From Mobiluncus sp034180645 (GTDB taxonomy: Bacteria; Actinomycetota; Actinomycetes; Actinomycetales; Actinomycetaceae), in assembly GCF_034180645.1 (NCBI RefSeq), contig NZ_JAXFNY010000009.1, positions 4,187-68,186 on the forward strand: a stretch of DNA of 64,000 nucleotides. The letters run 5' to 3'. The notes below the pieces were generated by a model. The model had not been told where the DNA came from. It did not search any database and was given only the letters and a program-made list of their open reading frames with translations. Shown in pieces: positions 18,127-26,824 of the stretch. A program made the translations under genes and the position numbers. Positions within the stretch are counted from its first letter, which is position 1, and each line of letters opens with the position of its first letter.

Positions 18127-18729
18127 CTACAGGCGGCGCCGACCTTCCAGGGCGCGCCCCAGCGTCACTTCGTCAGCATATTCCAGGTCGCCTCCCACCG
18201 GCAGGCCGGAGGCCAGACGCGAGACGGGGATTCCCATGGCAGAGAGCATTCGCGCCAGGTAAGCTGCGGTCGCTTCACCTTCCGTATTAGGGTCGGTGGC
18301 GATGATGACTTCCTTGATGGCGGAATCCTGCAGGCGCGTCATCAGCCCGGCAATCCGCAGCTGATCGGGGCCGACCCCGTTGATGGGATCCAAGGCGCCG
18401 CCCAGAACGTGATAAAGCCCGCGATACATCCGGGTGCGTTCCAGGGAAACAATGTCGGTTGCCTGTTCCACCACACAGATGAGCGACTGATCCCGGCGGG
18501 AATCCTGGCAAATCGCGCATACCGAATGTTCGGTGATATTTCCGCAAACCTCGCAAAAGTGGACTTTTTCCTTAACGCTGGTCAGCGCCTCGGTGAGTCT
18601 CTTAATGTCGGCTTCATCCGCACTGAGTACCCAAAATGCGATGCGTTGGGCGGATTTTGGCCCTACGCCGGGCATTTTTCCCAGCGCGTCGATGAGGTCT
18701 TGCAGGGCTTCGGTGAAAATTTGGCTCAT
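18127..18729 (-). CDS. recR: Recombination mediator RecR
   Basis: 200 aa. The N-terminal helix-hairpin-helix region has LGKMPGVGPKSAQRIAFW. A four-cysteine zinc finger (CEVCGNITEHSVCAICQD, ~54-71) is followed by a Toprim domain (ICVVEQATDIVSLE, ATDPNTEGEATAAYLARML) and the Walker-B-like end typical of RecR. It works with RecF/RecO to load RecA at gaps. ATG 18729 overlaps the last base of the dnaX stop (TGATG); a GTG three bases upstream would also fit. dnaX-recR is a conserved bacterial pair. The length is normal. Confidence 0.96.
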   Translation of the reverse strand: MSQIFTEALQDLIDALGKMPGVGPKSAQRIAFWVLSADEADIKRLTEALTSVKEKVHFCEVCGNITEHSVCAICQDSRRDQSLICVVEQATDIVSLERTRMYRGLYHVLGGALDPINGVGPDQLRIAGLMTRLQDSAIKEVIIATDPNTEGEATAAYLARMLSAMGIPVSRLASGLPVGGDLEYADEVTLGRALEGRRRL

Positions 18730-20762
18730 CACCGGCCTGCCTTTGCAGACGGGGAACCGGGCGGGGTTTTCGGATTAATGATGGTTCCACCCAACATGGC
18801 TTGAGCAGTCTGGATTCCCGCTTTCATTTCCCCTGAAGCTTGCGGGTCAGGCTGTTTACGTGGTTCACCAGATTCTTTCGAGTCACGAGGTGTGGTCGCG
18901 GTTGCAGGTGAGGGTTGCTCCGCAGGGGTAGCAGCGGGCGCCCCGAAACCAGCCACCACTCCGCGTACTTCCACGTTGAGGCCGGTAAATCCCTGAATGA
19001 CCCCAGCCAGGGCGGAAGTGTGGCGTTCCCCGAAGGCCCGCACCAATCCGGGGTTCGGGAAAGCGATTTCCACCGTCGAGCCGCGCATTCCTTGCAGTTG
19101 GCCATGGGATTCCAACAGATTTCCGGTCGCGGCGTGATTTTGTTTCACACGAGCCATGATTTTGCCCCAGTTGGCGCGGATTTTTTCATAGTCTCTATCT
19201 GTGCCCGTGCCGGACTGGGTCGGTTGCGCGTCCTGGGTGGGAGCGGGTTGGTCTGCCGGGGTATCGCGTCGAGCAGGCTTTTGCCCGGACTGACCGCTTG
19301 GGCCCGGATTATCTGGCTGATCCGTACCGCCGGTATTACCACCGGGAATGTCCCACGGGGTAGGCTTGAACTCCCATTTTTCCTCACGGGGCACCGTAGT
19401 TGGCTCGGGCTGAGAAACGGTGTCCTGTCCGCGCTGTGGAGGGGAAACCGGCGCTGCTTCAGACGCGGACGCATCCGGGCTCGCGGATGCGCCTGACCTC
19501 GCGGCAGGATCAGCCGAGCCCGCAACGGTGCTGGTGAGAACCCCTTGTGAAGGAGTCTCAGTGGGCGCGGGCGCCAACAGGGGAGCAGGACCGCCGCTGT
19601 CCCGAGAGCCCGACCCGGTAGCTTTCGTTGCCTCCGGTGGGGGCGACGCCAGACCTTCCGCGGAGGTCGCCAACAGCAGTTTCGCCACCAACAGTTCCAA
19701 TGCCAGACGCGGGGAAGTGGCCCCCACCATCTCGGTTAGCCCCTCGTCAACGAGTTCGGCACAGCGCGTCAGGGTCCGCGGGCTGAGAGCCGCCACTTGG
19801 GGACGCATCGCCGCCAGTTCGGCCTCGGGCAAATCCCCCAACACGGCCCCGGCTCCCGCCCCAGCGAGCTTCATCACCACCAGGTCACGCAGATATTGCA
19901 GCAGGTCCTCGACAAAACGCCGCGGTTCGTGTCCGGTTTGAATCATTCGGTCCACCACCGTGTAGGCATCGGCACCGGAGCCGGACACCAAAGCGTCCAC
20001 CATCCCGCTCAACAGAGCTGAATCGGTGTAGCCCAGCAGGGACACGGCCCGGTCATAGTGCAGCTTCGGCTCGGCCTCGCCGGCAATGAGCTGATCGAGG
20101 ATGGACAAAGAATCGCGCACGGACCCGCCTCCGGCTCGCACCACCAGACCCAGCACCCCGTCCTCGGCCGTGACGCCCTCGGAACGACACAAATCCGCCA
20201 TGTAGTCGCGCAATACCTCCGGGGCAACCAACCGGAACGGGTAGTGATGGGTGCGGGAGCGAATCGTGGAAATGACCTTTTCGGGGTTCGTCGTGGCGAA
20301 AATGAACTTAATATGTTCCGGAGGCTCCTCTACCAGCTTTAACAGGGCGTTGAAACCTTCCTTGGACACGTTGTGTGCCTCATCAATGATGAAAATCTTA
20401 AACCGATCCCGCGCTGGGGCATAGGCCGCCCGATCGCGCAGCTCCCGAGTGTCGTCCACTCCGCCGTGAGAGGCCGCGTCAATCTCAATGACGTCCAGGG
20501 AACCCGGCCCGCCTGTCGCCAGATCCCGACAGGAATCGCAAGTCCCGCACGGGGTAGCGGTCGGTCCCTGGGCACAGTTCAGGCAGCGCGCCAAAATCCG
20601 AGCGCTGGTCGTCTTTCCGCAGCCCCGCGGCCCCGAGAACAGGTAAGCATGGTTGACCCGCCCGTTCGCTAAAGCCGCCTGCAGCGCCTTAGTTACGTGT
20701 TCTTGACCGATTACGTCCTCGAAAGTGTCGGGACGGTAGCGGCGATACAGGGCAGTCATCAT
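18729..20762 (-). CDS. dnaX: DNA polymerase III subunits gamma and tau
   Basis: 677 aa. The clamp-loader AAA+ domain begins at ALYRRYRPDTFEDVIGQEHV and shows Walker A GPRGCGKTTSA, a zinc site CLNCAQGPTATPCGTCDSC, DEAH-type Walker B FIIDEAHNVS and the sensor/arginine region TIRSRTHHYPFRLV. From ~370 to ~530 there is a long Pro/Ala/Ser/Thr-rich linker, then a tau-type C-terminal domain (YEKIRANWGKIMARVKQNHAATGNLL) that binds the polymerase. Two adjacent ATG codons at 20762 and 20759 could start translation. It loads the beta clamp at the replication fork. It is coupled to recR. Confidence 0.95.
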   Translation of the reverse strand: MMTALYRRYRPDTFEDVIGQEHVTKALQAALANGRVNHAYLFSGPRGCGKTTSARILARCLNCAQGPTATPCGTCDSCRDLATGGPGSLDVIEIDAASHGGVDDTRELRDRAAYAPARDRFKIFIIDEAHNVSKEGFNALLKLVEEPPEHIKFIFATTNPEKVISTIRSRTHHYPFRLVAPEVLRDYMADLCRSEGVTAEDGVLGLVVRAGGGSVRDSLSILDQLIAGEAEPKLHYDRAVSLLGYTDSALLSGMVDALVSGSGADAYTVVDRMIQTGHEPRRFVEDLLQYLRDLVVMKLAGAGAGAVLGDLPEAELAAMRPQVAALSPRTLTRCAELVDEGLTEMVGATSPRLALELLVAKLLLATSAEGLASPPPEATKATGSGSRDSGGPAPLLAPAPTETPSQGVLTSTVAGSADPAARSGASASPDASASEAAPVSPPQRGQDTVSQPEPTTVPREEKWEFKPTPWDIPGGNTGGTDQPDNPGPSGQSGQKPARRDTPADQPAPTQDAQPTQSGTGTDRDYEKIRANWGKIMARVKQNHAATGNLLESHGQLQGMRGSTVEIAFPNPGLVRAFGERHTSALAGVIQGFTGLNVEVRGVVAGFGAPAATPAEQPSPATATTPRDSKESGEPRKQPDPQASGEMKAGIQTAQAMLGGTIINPKTPPGSPSAKAGR

Positions 20763-20865
20763 GTCTCTACTCTACCCGAGCCCCGGTGGCGAAAATTTTC
20801 AAGTTTCGCGCAGTTATTTCGGCCCCGACTAACCCAGCGCCAAACATGCCCCGCGATGCTGGCCA

Positions 20866-20886
20866 AAAGCGCCCATTCTGGCGTTT
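20866..20886 (-). terminator. Rho-independent terminator of the OmpA-like lipoprotein gene
   Basis: On the minus strand AAACGCC pairs with GGCGCTT (one G-T pair, 6-nt loop) and is followed by TTT, about 60 nt after the stop at 20947. The rest of the 184-bp gap to dnaX also holds a GCCCC/GGGGC hairpin and no gene. Confidence 0.5.
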
Positions 20887-20946
20887 CTCGCTCGCCCCTG
20901 CGGGCTAGGGGGCACCATTTTCTGTGCCTGCAATAGTATTTCTAGG

Positions 20947-22659
20947 TTACGCTGCCTGAGATTCAGCAGAAGTGCCGCTGGGTTGTTTGGTCTGACCAGA
21001 CTGGTTCTTCTGGGGTGTGGGCTTGCTAGAACCCTGAGAAGAGCCGGAGGCCTCACCGGGCTGTTTCACCGGAACATCGTTAATCCGGTAGCCATACTTG
21101 ACATGGTTGTATTCCTTGGAGGCATCGATGGTGATGGTCTTGGTGTTAACCGGCGGGTACAGAACCGGAACAGTCCACTTTTCACCCGGTTTCAACAGCG
21201 GAATGGCGCCTAGGCTTCCGCCCGTCACCACCCCGTGTATATTTTTCCCGTTAACACCGATACGCGGATATTCCAACGGCACAGTGCGCGCCGAACCTAG
21301 CAAAATATCAGGCCCGTAGAAGACAGAGCTGATATTGGTAGTCGTCTCTTCTGGACGATGAAAGCCGCCCAGGTTCAAAGACATAGAGTCCACCTGGTCA
21401 ACAGCTTCCACCGTGAATGTCACCAGGGTGTAGTTCGGGTAGGCCACGGCCTCGGAGGTAGAGATTTGCACATACCGGGGATTACTGGCACCACTGCGGC
21501 TGACATTGTAAAGCACTGCCTTGGGCCAATCAGATTCCTGGGCATACGGGGCGGGCATTTGTGCGCTGGTCGCCTGCAGTTCTAGGATTTCCTTTTTAAC
21601 CGGGGTGTTAATGGAAACCTGCACCCGTCGGTTCTTTGCCCGCGAAGCGTCATCAGAGTTCGGCACGGCCGGTTGCGTCTCGCCTTTGCCCGAAGCCTTG
21701 AAAGTGAAGCCCGACAACTCCGATTTGCCCTCCAGCACGGCTTTTACTGCGTTCGCCCGGTTTTCACTCAATGCTTGGTTCCCAATAGTCGGCTCAGGCA
21801 CGTTATCAGTGTGACCCACAATAGTTACCTCACCCGGCTCGTGAGTCGCCAGCGTTTTCGCCAAGTCATCCAAAGTCGCCTGGGCTTCGGGCTTAATGTC
21901 CCATTTGCCGGAATCAAAGAATACGTCGGCAGCCAAAGTCACGTCCAGGCTCTTTGAACTCGAAGCCACGTCCATGCCCGGAACTATGGTGAAAGCCGAG
22001 TACTCCCCGTGGTTATCCTTTGCTGCCTTGTCGGGCAGGCTATCCAAAGCTTTTTGCAAAGACTTCGGGGCTTTCGCCGCGTCCTGGACCGGAACATCGT
22101 AGGCGAAACCGATGAGGCCCAAATCGACCCCGACCGTGCCTGGATCATCGCCGATGTCCCCGAAGGGTACCAGGACGCTTTCGGAAATCGGGTCTCCGTC
22201 TTTGCCGCTGAAACTGCTGTTCTTGGTGTCGGTCCCATCCTGTTTGACGTAGGGAACGTGTTCTTGGTCGTCACGCCAGGGTTCAAAAACCTCAGTGTCC
22301 GTCAACAGATACATCCCCGAATATTCCCTTTGCGCAGGATAATCCGGGGTGGTGAGAGCCGTTCCGACACTGGTTTTCACCATGGCGGAGTTCACATCAT
22401 CGATGCCCGCTGTAAGCGCCAGCGCCGAATTGCCGTTATCCAGCCGATACAGCGGGCCTACCTGGGCCCACATAGAACCGGCTTCGAAGTCAGCTTTCAG
22501 GTCGATGGCGCCTGGTAGGCTCTGCGGAGCCTTTTTACTCACCGAAGCGTCAGGCTTGGCTGGTTTTGGGGTATCTTTCCCGTTGGGTACACATCCCGTC
22601 AACGCCAACGTCGCCACAAAGGCTGCCGCCACCAGCATCCTCAAACCAGGTTTCACCAT
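20947..22659 (-). CDS. OmpA-domain lipoprotein
   Basis: 570 aa from ATG 22659. A signal peptide with lipobox LALTGC gives a lipoprotein anchored at about residue 23. The middle holds an OmpA C-terminal-like peptidoglycan-binding domain (~250-365) with FFDSGKWDIKPEAQATLDDLAKTL, TIVGHTDNVPE and LSENRANAVKAVL, the residues that grip diaminopimelate in this fold. A C-terminal ~200-residue beta-rich region and a Ser/Gln/Pro tail follow. It likely tethers the membrane to peptidoglycan. The frame is open to 22707, but ATG 22659 gives a proper signal peptide (MVKPGLRMLVAAAFVATLALTGC). The SRP RNA gene lies 120 bp upstream. Its partner or ligand is unknown. Confidence 0.85.
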   Translation of the reverse strand: MVKPGLRMLVAAAFVATLALTGCVPNGKDTPKPAKPDASVSKKAPQSLPGAIDLKADFEAGSMWAQVGPLYRLDNGNSALALTAGIDDVNSAMVKTSVGTALTTPDYPAQREYSGMYLLTDTEVFEPWRDDQEHVPYVKQDGTDTKNSSFSGKDGDPISESVLVPFGDIGDDPGTVGVDLGLIGFAYDVPVQDAAKAPKSLQKALDSLPDKAAKDNHGEYSAFTIVPGMDVASSSKSLDVTLAADVFFDSGKWDIKPEAQATLDDLAKTLATHEPGEVTIVGHTDNVPEPTIGNQALSENRANAVKAVLEGKSELSGFTFKASGKGETQPAVPNSDDASRAKNRRVQVSINTPVKKEILELQATSAQMPAPYAQESDWPKAVLYNVSRSGASNPRYVQISTSEAVAYPNYTLVTFTVEAVDQVDSMSLNLGGFHRPEETTTNISSVFYGPDILLGSARTVPLEYPRIGVNGKNIHGVVTGGSLGAIPLLKPGEKWTVPVLYPPVNTKTITIDASKEYNHVKYGYRINDVPVKQPGEASGSSQGSSKPTPQKNQSGQTKQPSGTSAESQAA

Positions 22660-22779
22660 GAATAGCCAGCTTTCCGCAGTAGTCACACTCTGTTCGCAGA
22701 TTAACAAGCTAAAGTAAAGCCTCTGTGCTCACCAGGTTAACATCAGGTAAAAATATCCGCGGACGCCGGAAAAATAAAA

Positions 22780-22864
22780 GTTCCCCGCGCACCCGACAGG
22801 GAGCCCTTATCCTTGCTGTCTTCCGACCCTGGGGAGGTTCAGACTATGCCGTCACGCGGGGAAC
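22780..22864 (-). ncRNA. ffs: Small SRP RNA (4.5S type)
   Basis: Read on the minus strand, the ends GTTCCCCGCG and CGCGGGGAAC form a perfect 10-bp closing helix. Between them lies the SRP core: CCCAGG, then the GTC-GGAA-GAC tetraloop hairpin, then the asymmetric-loop sequence ACAGCA and GGATAAGGG. This is domain IV of SRP RNA, which binds Ffh for co-translational membrane targeting. The closing helix is followed by TTTTATTTTT, a terminator tail. At ~85 nt it matches the small actinobacterial form. It was recognised by eye. A TAGAAT box 7 nt before the 5' end supports the boundary. Confidence 0.88.
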
Positions 22865-22870
22865 GAGACT

Positions 22871-22900
22871 ATTCTACTTGGCGGCAGCCAGAATTAGGAA
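22871..22900 (-). promoter_or_regulatory. Promoter of the SRP RNA gene
   Basis: TTCCTA (22895-22900) and TAGAAT (22871-22876) on the minus strand are separated by 18 nt, placing transcription start at about 22864, the first base of the closing helix. The promoter lies inside the 3' end of the upstream coding region. Confidence 0.5.
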
Positions 22901-23686
22901 TTCTCCAGCCACAATCATTCCGGGGCGGGGACGTCCCGCAATGTCGCCTTCAGCCACGCACACGCTGAGGGGGAATCCCGCCGCAACTTCCAACACCCAG
23001 AAGTTTTGTCCCGTCAGGGTGTTGGAATGCATCTCGGCGGCTGTAACTTTCGCAGCCAGCACGGCTCCGGCGTGCGCGCCCTGCTTTTGCAGGACGGAAA
23101 CAGCTCCGGTAGAGATGAAGGTCGGCAGGGTTTCTTCCGGGGCGCGCTGCGGGCCGTCCAGAGCCGCGCCGAAAATTTTGGCGGTCTGGCTCGCCGCGTA
23201 ACTTGCCACGTTTTCATACAGTTCGACGCGCTGCGCTAGGGCGGAAATCCCCAGTTTCCCGGCATCGGCACGTCCGGGCTCGTGTCCCAGCCCGGACCGC
23301 ATCGCCACGCAAGCCTTACCTACGGAACGCTCCGTCCCCCCTTGTGCGTCAACTATGTCAACCAAGGCAAAACGGTCTGCCATCTCGACCCACCGCGCGT
23401 CAACCACGGCGTTAGCGTTGAAATCCTGGTGAATATCCGCAATTTTCTCCGCAACCACGTCAAACACGGCGACCGCGCCGGAACGGTCCACGTATTGGAA
23501 CGTGCCGTTATCCATATCTCCCACCACCGGGGTGCATTGGTCAGCCGCCTGGGCCAAAATTGCGTCGGCTCGTTGCTCGGTGGTCATTTCAAAGCCCACA
23601 GCACGCCAGGTCGGTCCAATGGTAAAGACTTTCGTGCCGTCCTCGTCATTGGACTGTCCCAAAGCGTTTTCACCCGCCACACTCAT
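22874..23686 (-). CDS. Hypothetical protein, 270 aa
   Basis: I do not recognise this protein. It lacks a signal peptide and membrane helices and is rich in Ala, Val and Asp, so it is probably a soluble cytoplasmic protein. A sequence such as FTIGPTWRAVGFEMTTEQRADAILAQAADQC near the N-terminus and AGFPLSVCVAEGDIAGRPRPGMIVAGEFLIL at the C-terminus suggest alternating beta strands. There are three Cys, none in a metal-binding pattern. The ATG has GAGCGAAC rather than a strong ribosome binding site. It stands alone, with the SRP RNA promoter inside its last codons and a divergent oxidoreductase upstream. Coding status is supported by length and absence of overlap. Confidence 0.65.
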   Translation of the reverse strand: MSVAGENALGQSNDEDGTKVFTIGPTWRAVGFEMTTEQRADAILAQAADQCTPVVGDMDNGTFQYVDRSGAVAVFDVVAEKIADIHQDFNANAVVDARWVEMADRFALVDIVDAQGGTERSVGKACVAMRSGLGHEPGRADAGKLGISALAQRVELYENVASYAASQTAKIFGAALDGPQRAPEETLPTFISTGAVSVLQKQGAHAGAVLAAKVTAAEMHSNTLTGQNFWVLEVAAGFPLSVCVAEGDIAGRPRPGMIVAGEFLILAAAK

Positions 23687-23803
23687 GGTTCGCTCCTCAT
23701 CAGCTGCTCACGGTTTTCCCCGGTTTACCTTCGGGATTCTCTGAATTTCAAGTCTAAACCACAAGAGGGGGCGAAGCCGGTAAATCCACCCCGGAGTTTA
23801 AGC

Positions 23804-23809
23804 TATAAT
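23804..23809 (+). promoter_or_regulatory. -10 box upstream of the sulfide:quinone oxidoreductase-like gene
   Basis: TATAAT at 23804-23809 would start transcription at about 23816, just before the structured leader at 23823. No good -35 is visible 16-18 nt upstream. Confidence 0.4.
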
Positions 23810-23822
23810 AAGCCTTGGTCGT

Positions 23823-23886
23823 GCAGTGCCGGACGTCCCGTTCCGGTGCGGATTTCCCACCGCTCAACGATTTCCTGAGGCACTGC
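23823..23886 (+). promoter_or_regulatory. Structured 5' leader, possible cis-regulatory RNA
   Basis: GCAGTGCC (23823-23830) pairs perfectly with GGCACTGC (23879-23886). Inside, CGGTG plus GG (23844-23851) pairs with CC plus CACCG (23856-23862) around ATTT with one bulged C, and GGA/TCC at 23831-23844 can form a third arm. The result is a three-way-junction shape ending 34 nt before the start codon. It does not match a riboswitch class I can name. Confidence 0.4.
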
Positions 23887-23920
23887 TAAAGAACCGCAAC
23901 AGATTAAGGAAGTTGTAACT

Positions 23921-25387
23921 ATGGCAAGAGTTGTCGTCTTAGGTGCGGGCATTTCCGGTCATACCGCCGCCATGCATCTGCGTCGCAAGTTGTCGCGGCG
24001 CAATCATGAAGTCGTGGTCATTTCCCCGCGCGCCAACTGGAACTGGGTTCCCTCCAACATTTGGGTGGGCACCGGCAAGATGAAGAAGAAAGAAGTAGTG
24101 TTTCCCCTCGCCCCACTCTATAAGCGCAAGGGGGTCATTTTTCATCAGGCGGCAGCGAAAGTTATCTATCCCGAGGGTCGCGGCGATGATTCTCAGCCCC
24201 AGGTCGAGATTGAGTTTACGGGAGGCAAAAACAAAGGTCGGCGCGCTTTTGTGCATTATGACTACCTCATCAACGCGACTGGCCCGAAACTGAACTTTGC
24301 CGCTACGCCGGGTTTGGGCCCGGATTGTGGCAACACGTATTCGGTTTGCACTCCTGACCACGCCGAACAGGCCGGGGTCGAGTTCCAAAAAATCGTCCAA
24401 GAGATTAAAGAAACTGGGACTCCCAAGCGGTTCGTGATTGGGACCGGCAACGGCGGGTGTACCTGCCAAGGCGCCGCTTTTGAGTACTGTTTCAACACTG
24501 AATATGACCTGCGCCAGGCGGGGATTCGGGACAAGACTGAGGTCGTTTACCTCACTAATGAGGAAAAGCTCGGCGACTTTGGGATGGCTGGGATGCGGTT
24601 TAAGGACAACGGCTACTCTACCGACTCCCAGTTGTGGACGGAATCGCTGTTTCGGGAACGCGGGGTGAAAGCCATCACCGGTGCGGGGGTTCGCGAAGTG
24701 CGCCCGCACGCTCTGACTTACGAGGATTATGACGGCAATATGCACGAGTTGTCCTTTGATTTCGCCATGCTGCTCCCGCCGTTTACCGGGGTCGCGCTGG
24801 AGGCCAAGAAACCTGACGGGACGTTGATTCCCGAAATGTTCAACCCGGCTGGGTTCATGAAGGTAGACGCGGACTATTCGAAGAAGAGCTCTGCGCAGTG
24901 GTCCCACGAGGATTGGCCCAAGACTTACCAGTCCCCGCTGTATAAAAACATTTTTGCCGCCGGGATTGCTTTTGCGCCCCCGCACGGTATTTCGAAACCG
25001 CACCAGACTCCCAACGGCACCAACATTACCCCGGCGCCGCCACGTACCGGGATGCCGTCAGGATCAATTGGTAAGGAAGTAGCCATGAGCATAGTTGACC
25101 TGATTAACCAAGGCCCGCAGGCGAAACTGCACGAAGCCTCGATGGCGGTGTTGGGGGCGGCTTGCGTAGCCTCCACCGGCACCGGTTTTAAGAAAGGCTC
25201 CGCGGCCGCGATGGTGATGTTCCCCATCGTGCCCAATTACGACAAGTACCCGGATAATGCCGGACGCCATCCCAAACTGAGTTTCGGACGCATCGGCCTG
25301 TTCGGGCATTGGACCAAGTTCCTGCTTCACGTGGGCTTTATCTATAAAGCGAAGTGGAAGCCGTTTTGGTGGATTATCCCCGAGTAG
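23921..25387 (+). CDS. Sulfide:quinone oxidoreductase-like flavoprotein
   Basis: 488 aa of the two-dinucleotide-binding flavoprotein family. The N-terminal FAD loop is VVVLGAGISGHTAAMHLRRKL with a downstream acidic/basic strand VVVISPRANWNWVPS, as in Sqr/type II NADH dehydrogenases. Cys residues at GNTYSVCTPDHA and NGGCTCQGAAFEYC could form the sulfide-oxidising pair, and PLYKNIFAAGIAFAPPHG fits the FAD-pyrophosphate segment before the C-terminal amphipathic part that docks on the membrane. It would pass electrons from sulfide or a related donor to quinone. Subgroup assignment is not certain. RBS AAGGAAG precedes ATG 23921. A 65-aa gene follows 29 bp downstream. Confidence 0.8.
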   Translation: MARVVVLGAGISGHTAAMHLRRKLSRRNHEVVVISPRANWNWVPSNIWVGTGKMKKKEVVFPLAPLYKRKGVIFHQAAAKVIYPEGRGDDSQPQVEIEFTGGKNKGRRAFVHYDYLINATGPKLNFAATPGLGPDCGNTYSVCTPDHAEQAGVEFQKIVQEIKETGTPKRFVIGTGNGGCTCQGAAFEYCFNTEYDLRQAGIRDKTEVVYLTNEEKLGDFGMAGMRFKDNGYSTDSQLWTESLFRERGVKAITGAGVREVRPHALTYEDYDGNMHELSFDFAMLLPPFTGVALEAKKPDGTLIPEMFNPAGFMKVDADYSKKSSAQWSHEDWPKTYQSPLYKNIFAAGIAFAPPHGISKPHQTPNGTNITPAPPRTGMPSGSIGKEVAMSIVDLINQGPQAKLHEASMAVLGAACVASTGTGFKKGSAAAMVMFPIVPNYDKYPDNAGRHPKLSFGRIGLFGHWTKFLLHVGFIYKAKWKPFWWIIPE

Positions 25388-25416
25388 CCCAACCCCACGT
25401 AGAGAGGATTTTGATA

Positions 25417-25614
25417 ATGACTGACTTTAGCGCGTCCCCCACGATTGAGGAGTTATGCCCGGCCACCGCCGAACGGATTGCGGCGGCCCCGAACCCTTCC
25501 CCGGCGACTTTGCGTCACCGCCAAGACCCGTTGCTCCAGTTGTTTTCCTTTGTGAGCTTTAACTGGCGGATTTTGCGCCTGGTGACTATCGCCAAGTTCG
25601 GTTCCAAGAGTTGA
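25417..25614 (+). CDS. Small protein next to the sulfide:quinone oxidoreductase-like gene
   Basis: 65 aa, MTDFSASPTIEELCPATAER to FGSKS. ATG 25417 has AGAGAGGA 9-16 nt upstream and lies 29 bp after the oxidoreductase stop on the same strand, so the two are probably co-transcribed. The C-terminal half has an amphipathic or weakly hydrophobic stretch (LLQLFSFVSFNWRILRLVTIAKF) that could lie on the membrane. I do not recognise the family; a helper or membrane anchor of the flavoprotein is a guess from context. The following 130 bp up to galE hold no gene I can support. Confidence 0.6.
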   Translation: MTDFSASPTIEELCPATAERIAAAPNPSPATLRHRQDPLLQLFSFVSFNWRILRLVTIAKFGSKS

Positions 25615-25747
25615 GAGATACCTCCGAGTTCTTACCGGAAGCAACACGGTTCAACCGGCGAGCACGACAAACGTCATACACGTCAACCATGCCGCCCAAG
25701 TCAGCCACGTCACCCAAGCAGTCTTAGTAGCTGGCCACAAAAACGCG

Positions 25748-26773
25748 TTAGCCGGCGTAGCCGTTCGGGTTCTGCGACTGCCAATTCCACGAATCTCGGC
25801 ACATATCGTCCAAACCTAGGTGCGCCTCCCAGCCCAGCAGTTCCCGAGCCAAACTCGCGTCGGCGTAAACCGTGTCAATGTCTCCCGGTCGGCGCCCGTC
25901 AATGACGTAAGGAATGGGTTTGCCGCAGGCTCGCTCCATCGCGTGCAACAACTCCAACACGGAATACCCCTGCGAGGTGCCCAGGTTTATCGCCTTCGCG
26001 CCCCGATGTTTCAGCCCGTAATCAATGGCGGCCACGTGCCCGCGCCCCAAGTCCATGACGTGAATGTAGTCGCGCACCCCGGTTCCGTCCGGGGTGTCGT
26101 AGTCGTCGCCGAACACGTGCAGTTTTTCGAGCTTGCCGACTGCGACCTGGGTGATGTAGGGCATGACATTGTTCGGGATGCCCTTGGGATCCTCGCCAAT
26201 CCGGCCGGAGGGATGCGCCCCAATGGGGTTAAAGTAGCGCAGCAACACGGCAGAAAACTCGGGATCGGCGTGGCACACGTCGCGCAGCATGATCTCGTTC
26301 ATCAGCTTGGACCAACCGTAAGGATTGGTAGCGGTGCCGGTCGGCATGGTTTCTTTCAGGGGGGACACCCCGTCAGCTCCGTACACGGTAGCGGAGGAGG
26401 AAAAAATCATCAGGTGACAGTCGTGATCCCGCATGGCGCGCACCAGGGAGAGGGTCGCGTTGAGGTTGTTGTCGTAGTATTCCACCGGCTTGGCTACCGA
26501 TTCGCCCACCGCCTTGAGCCCGGCAAAGTTAATTACTCCGTCAACCTGGTGAACCGCAAAAATCCGTTGTAAAGCGTCAATGTCGCGCACGTCTTGCTGA
26601 TAGAACGGGATTGTTTCCCCCACAATTTCCGAGACGCGTGTCATCGCTTCCGCGCTGGAGTTATACAGGTTATCGACGCAGACCGCACGGTATCCCGCCT
26701 CATAGAGGCAAATCAGCGTGTGCGTGCCGATGTATCCGGCTCCTCCGGCTACCAAAATTGTTTTCTCAGTCAT
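25748..26773 (-). CDS. galE: UDP-glucose 4-epimerase
   Basis: 341 aa, an extended short-chain dehydrogenase with the NAD loop GGAGYIGTHT at the N-terminus, catalytic Ser in FSSSATVYG and the YxxxK pair in NPYGWSKLMNE. The substrate loop includes LLRYFNPIGAHPSGRIGEDP and the C-terminal part YVIDGRRPGDIDTVYAD. It interconverts UDP-glucose and UDP-galactose for cell-envelope polysaccharide and galactose use. The length is normal. ATG 26773 is preceded by AGGAAC. It is followed by no same-strand gene nearby; upstream lie the 51-aa gene and the sortase on the same strand. Confidence 0.95.
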   Translation of the reverse strand: MTEKTILVAGGAGYIGTHTLICLYEAGYRAVCVDNLYNSSAEAMTRVSEIVGETIPFYQQDVRDIDALQRIFAVHQVDGVINFAGLKAVGESVAKPVEYYDNNLNATLSLVRAMRDHDCHLMIFSSSATVYGADGVSPLKETMPTGTATNPYGWSKLMNEIMLRDVCHADPEFSAVLLRYFNPIGAHPSGRIGEDPKGIPNNVMPYITQVAVGKLEKLHVFGDDYDTPDGTGVRDYIHVMDLGRGHVAAIDYGLKHRGAKAINLGTSQGYSVLELLHAMERACGKPIPYVIDGRRPGDIDTVYADASLARELLGWEAHLGLDDMCRDSWNWQSQNPNGYAG

Positions 26774-26824
26774 TGTACTGTTCCTTTCTCACAAGGGCCC
26801 CCGTTGAGTTGTCGGGTTGAGACG

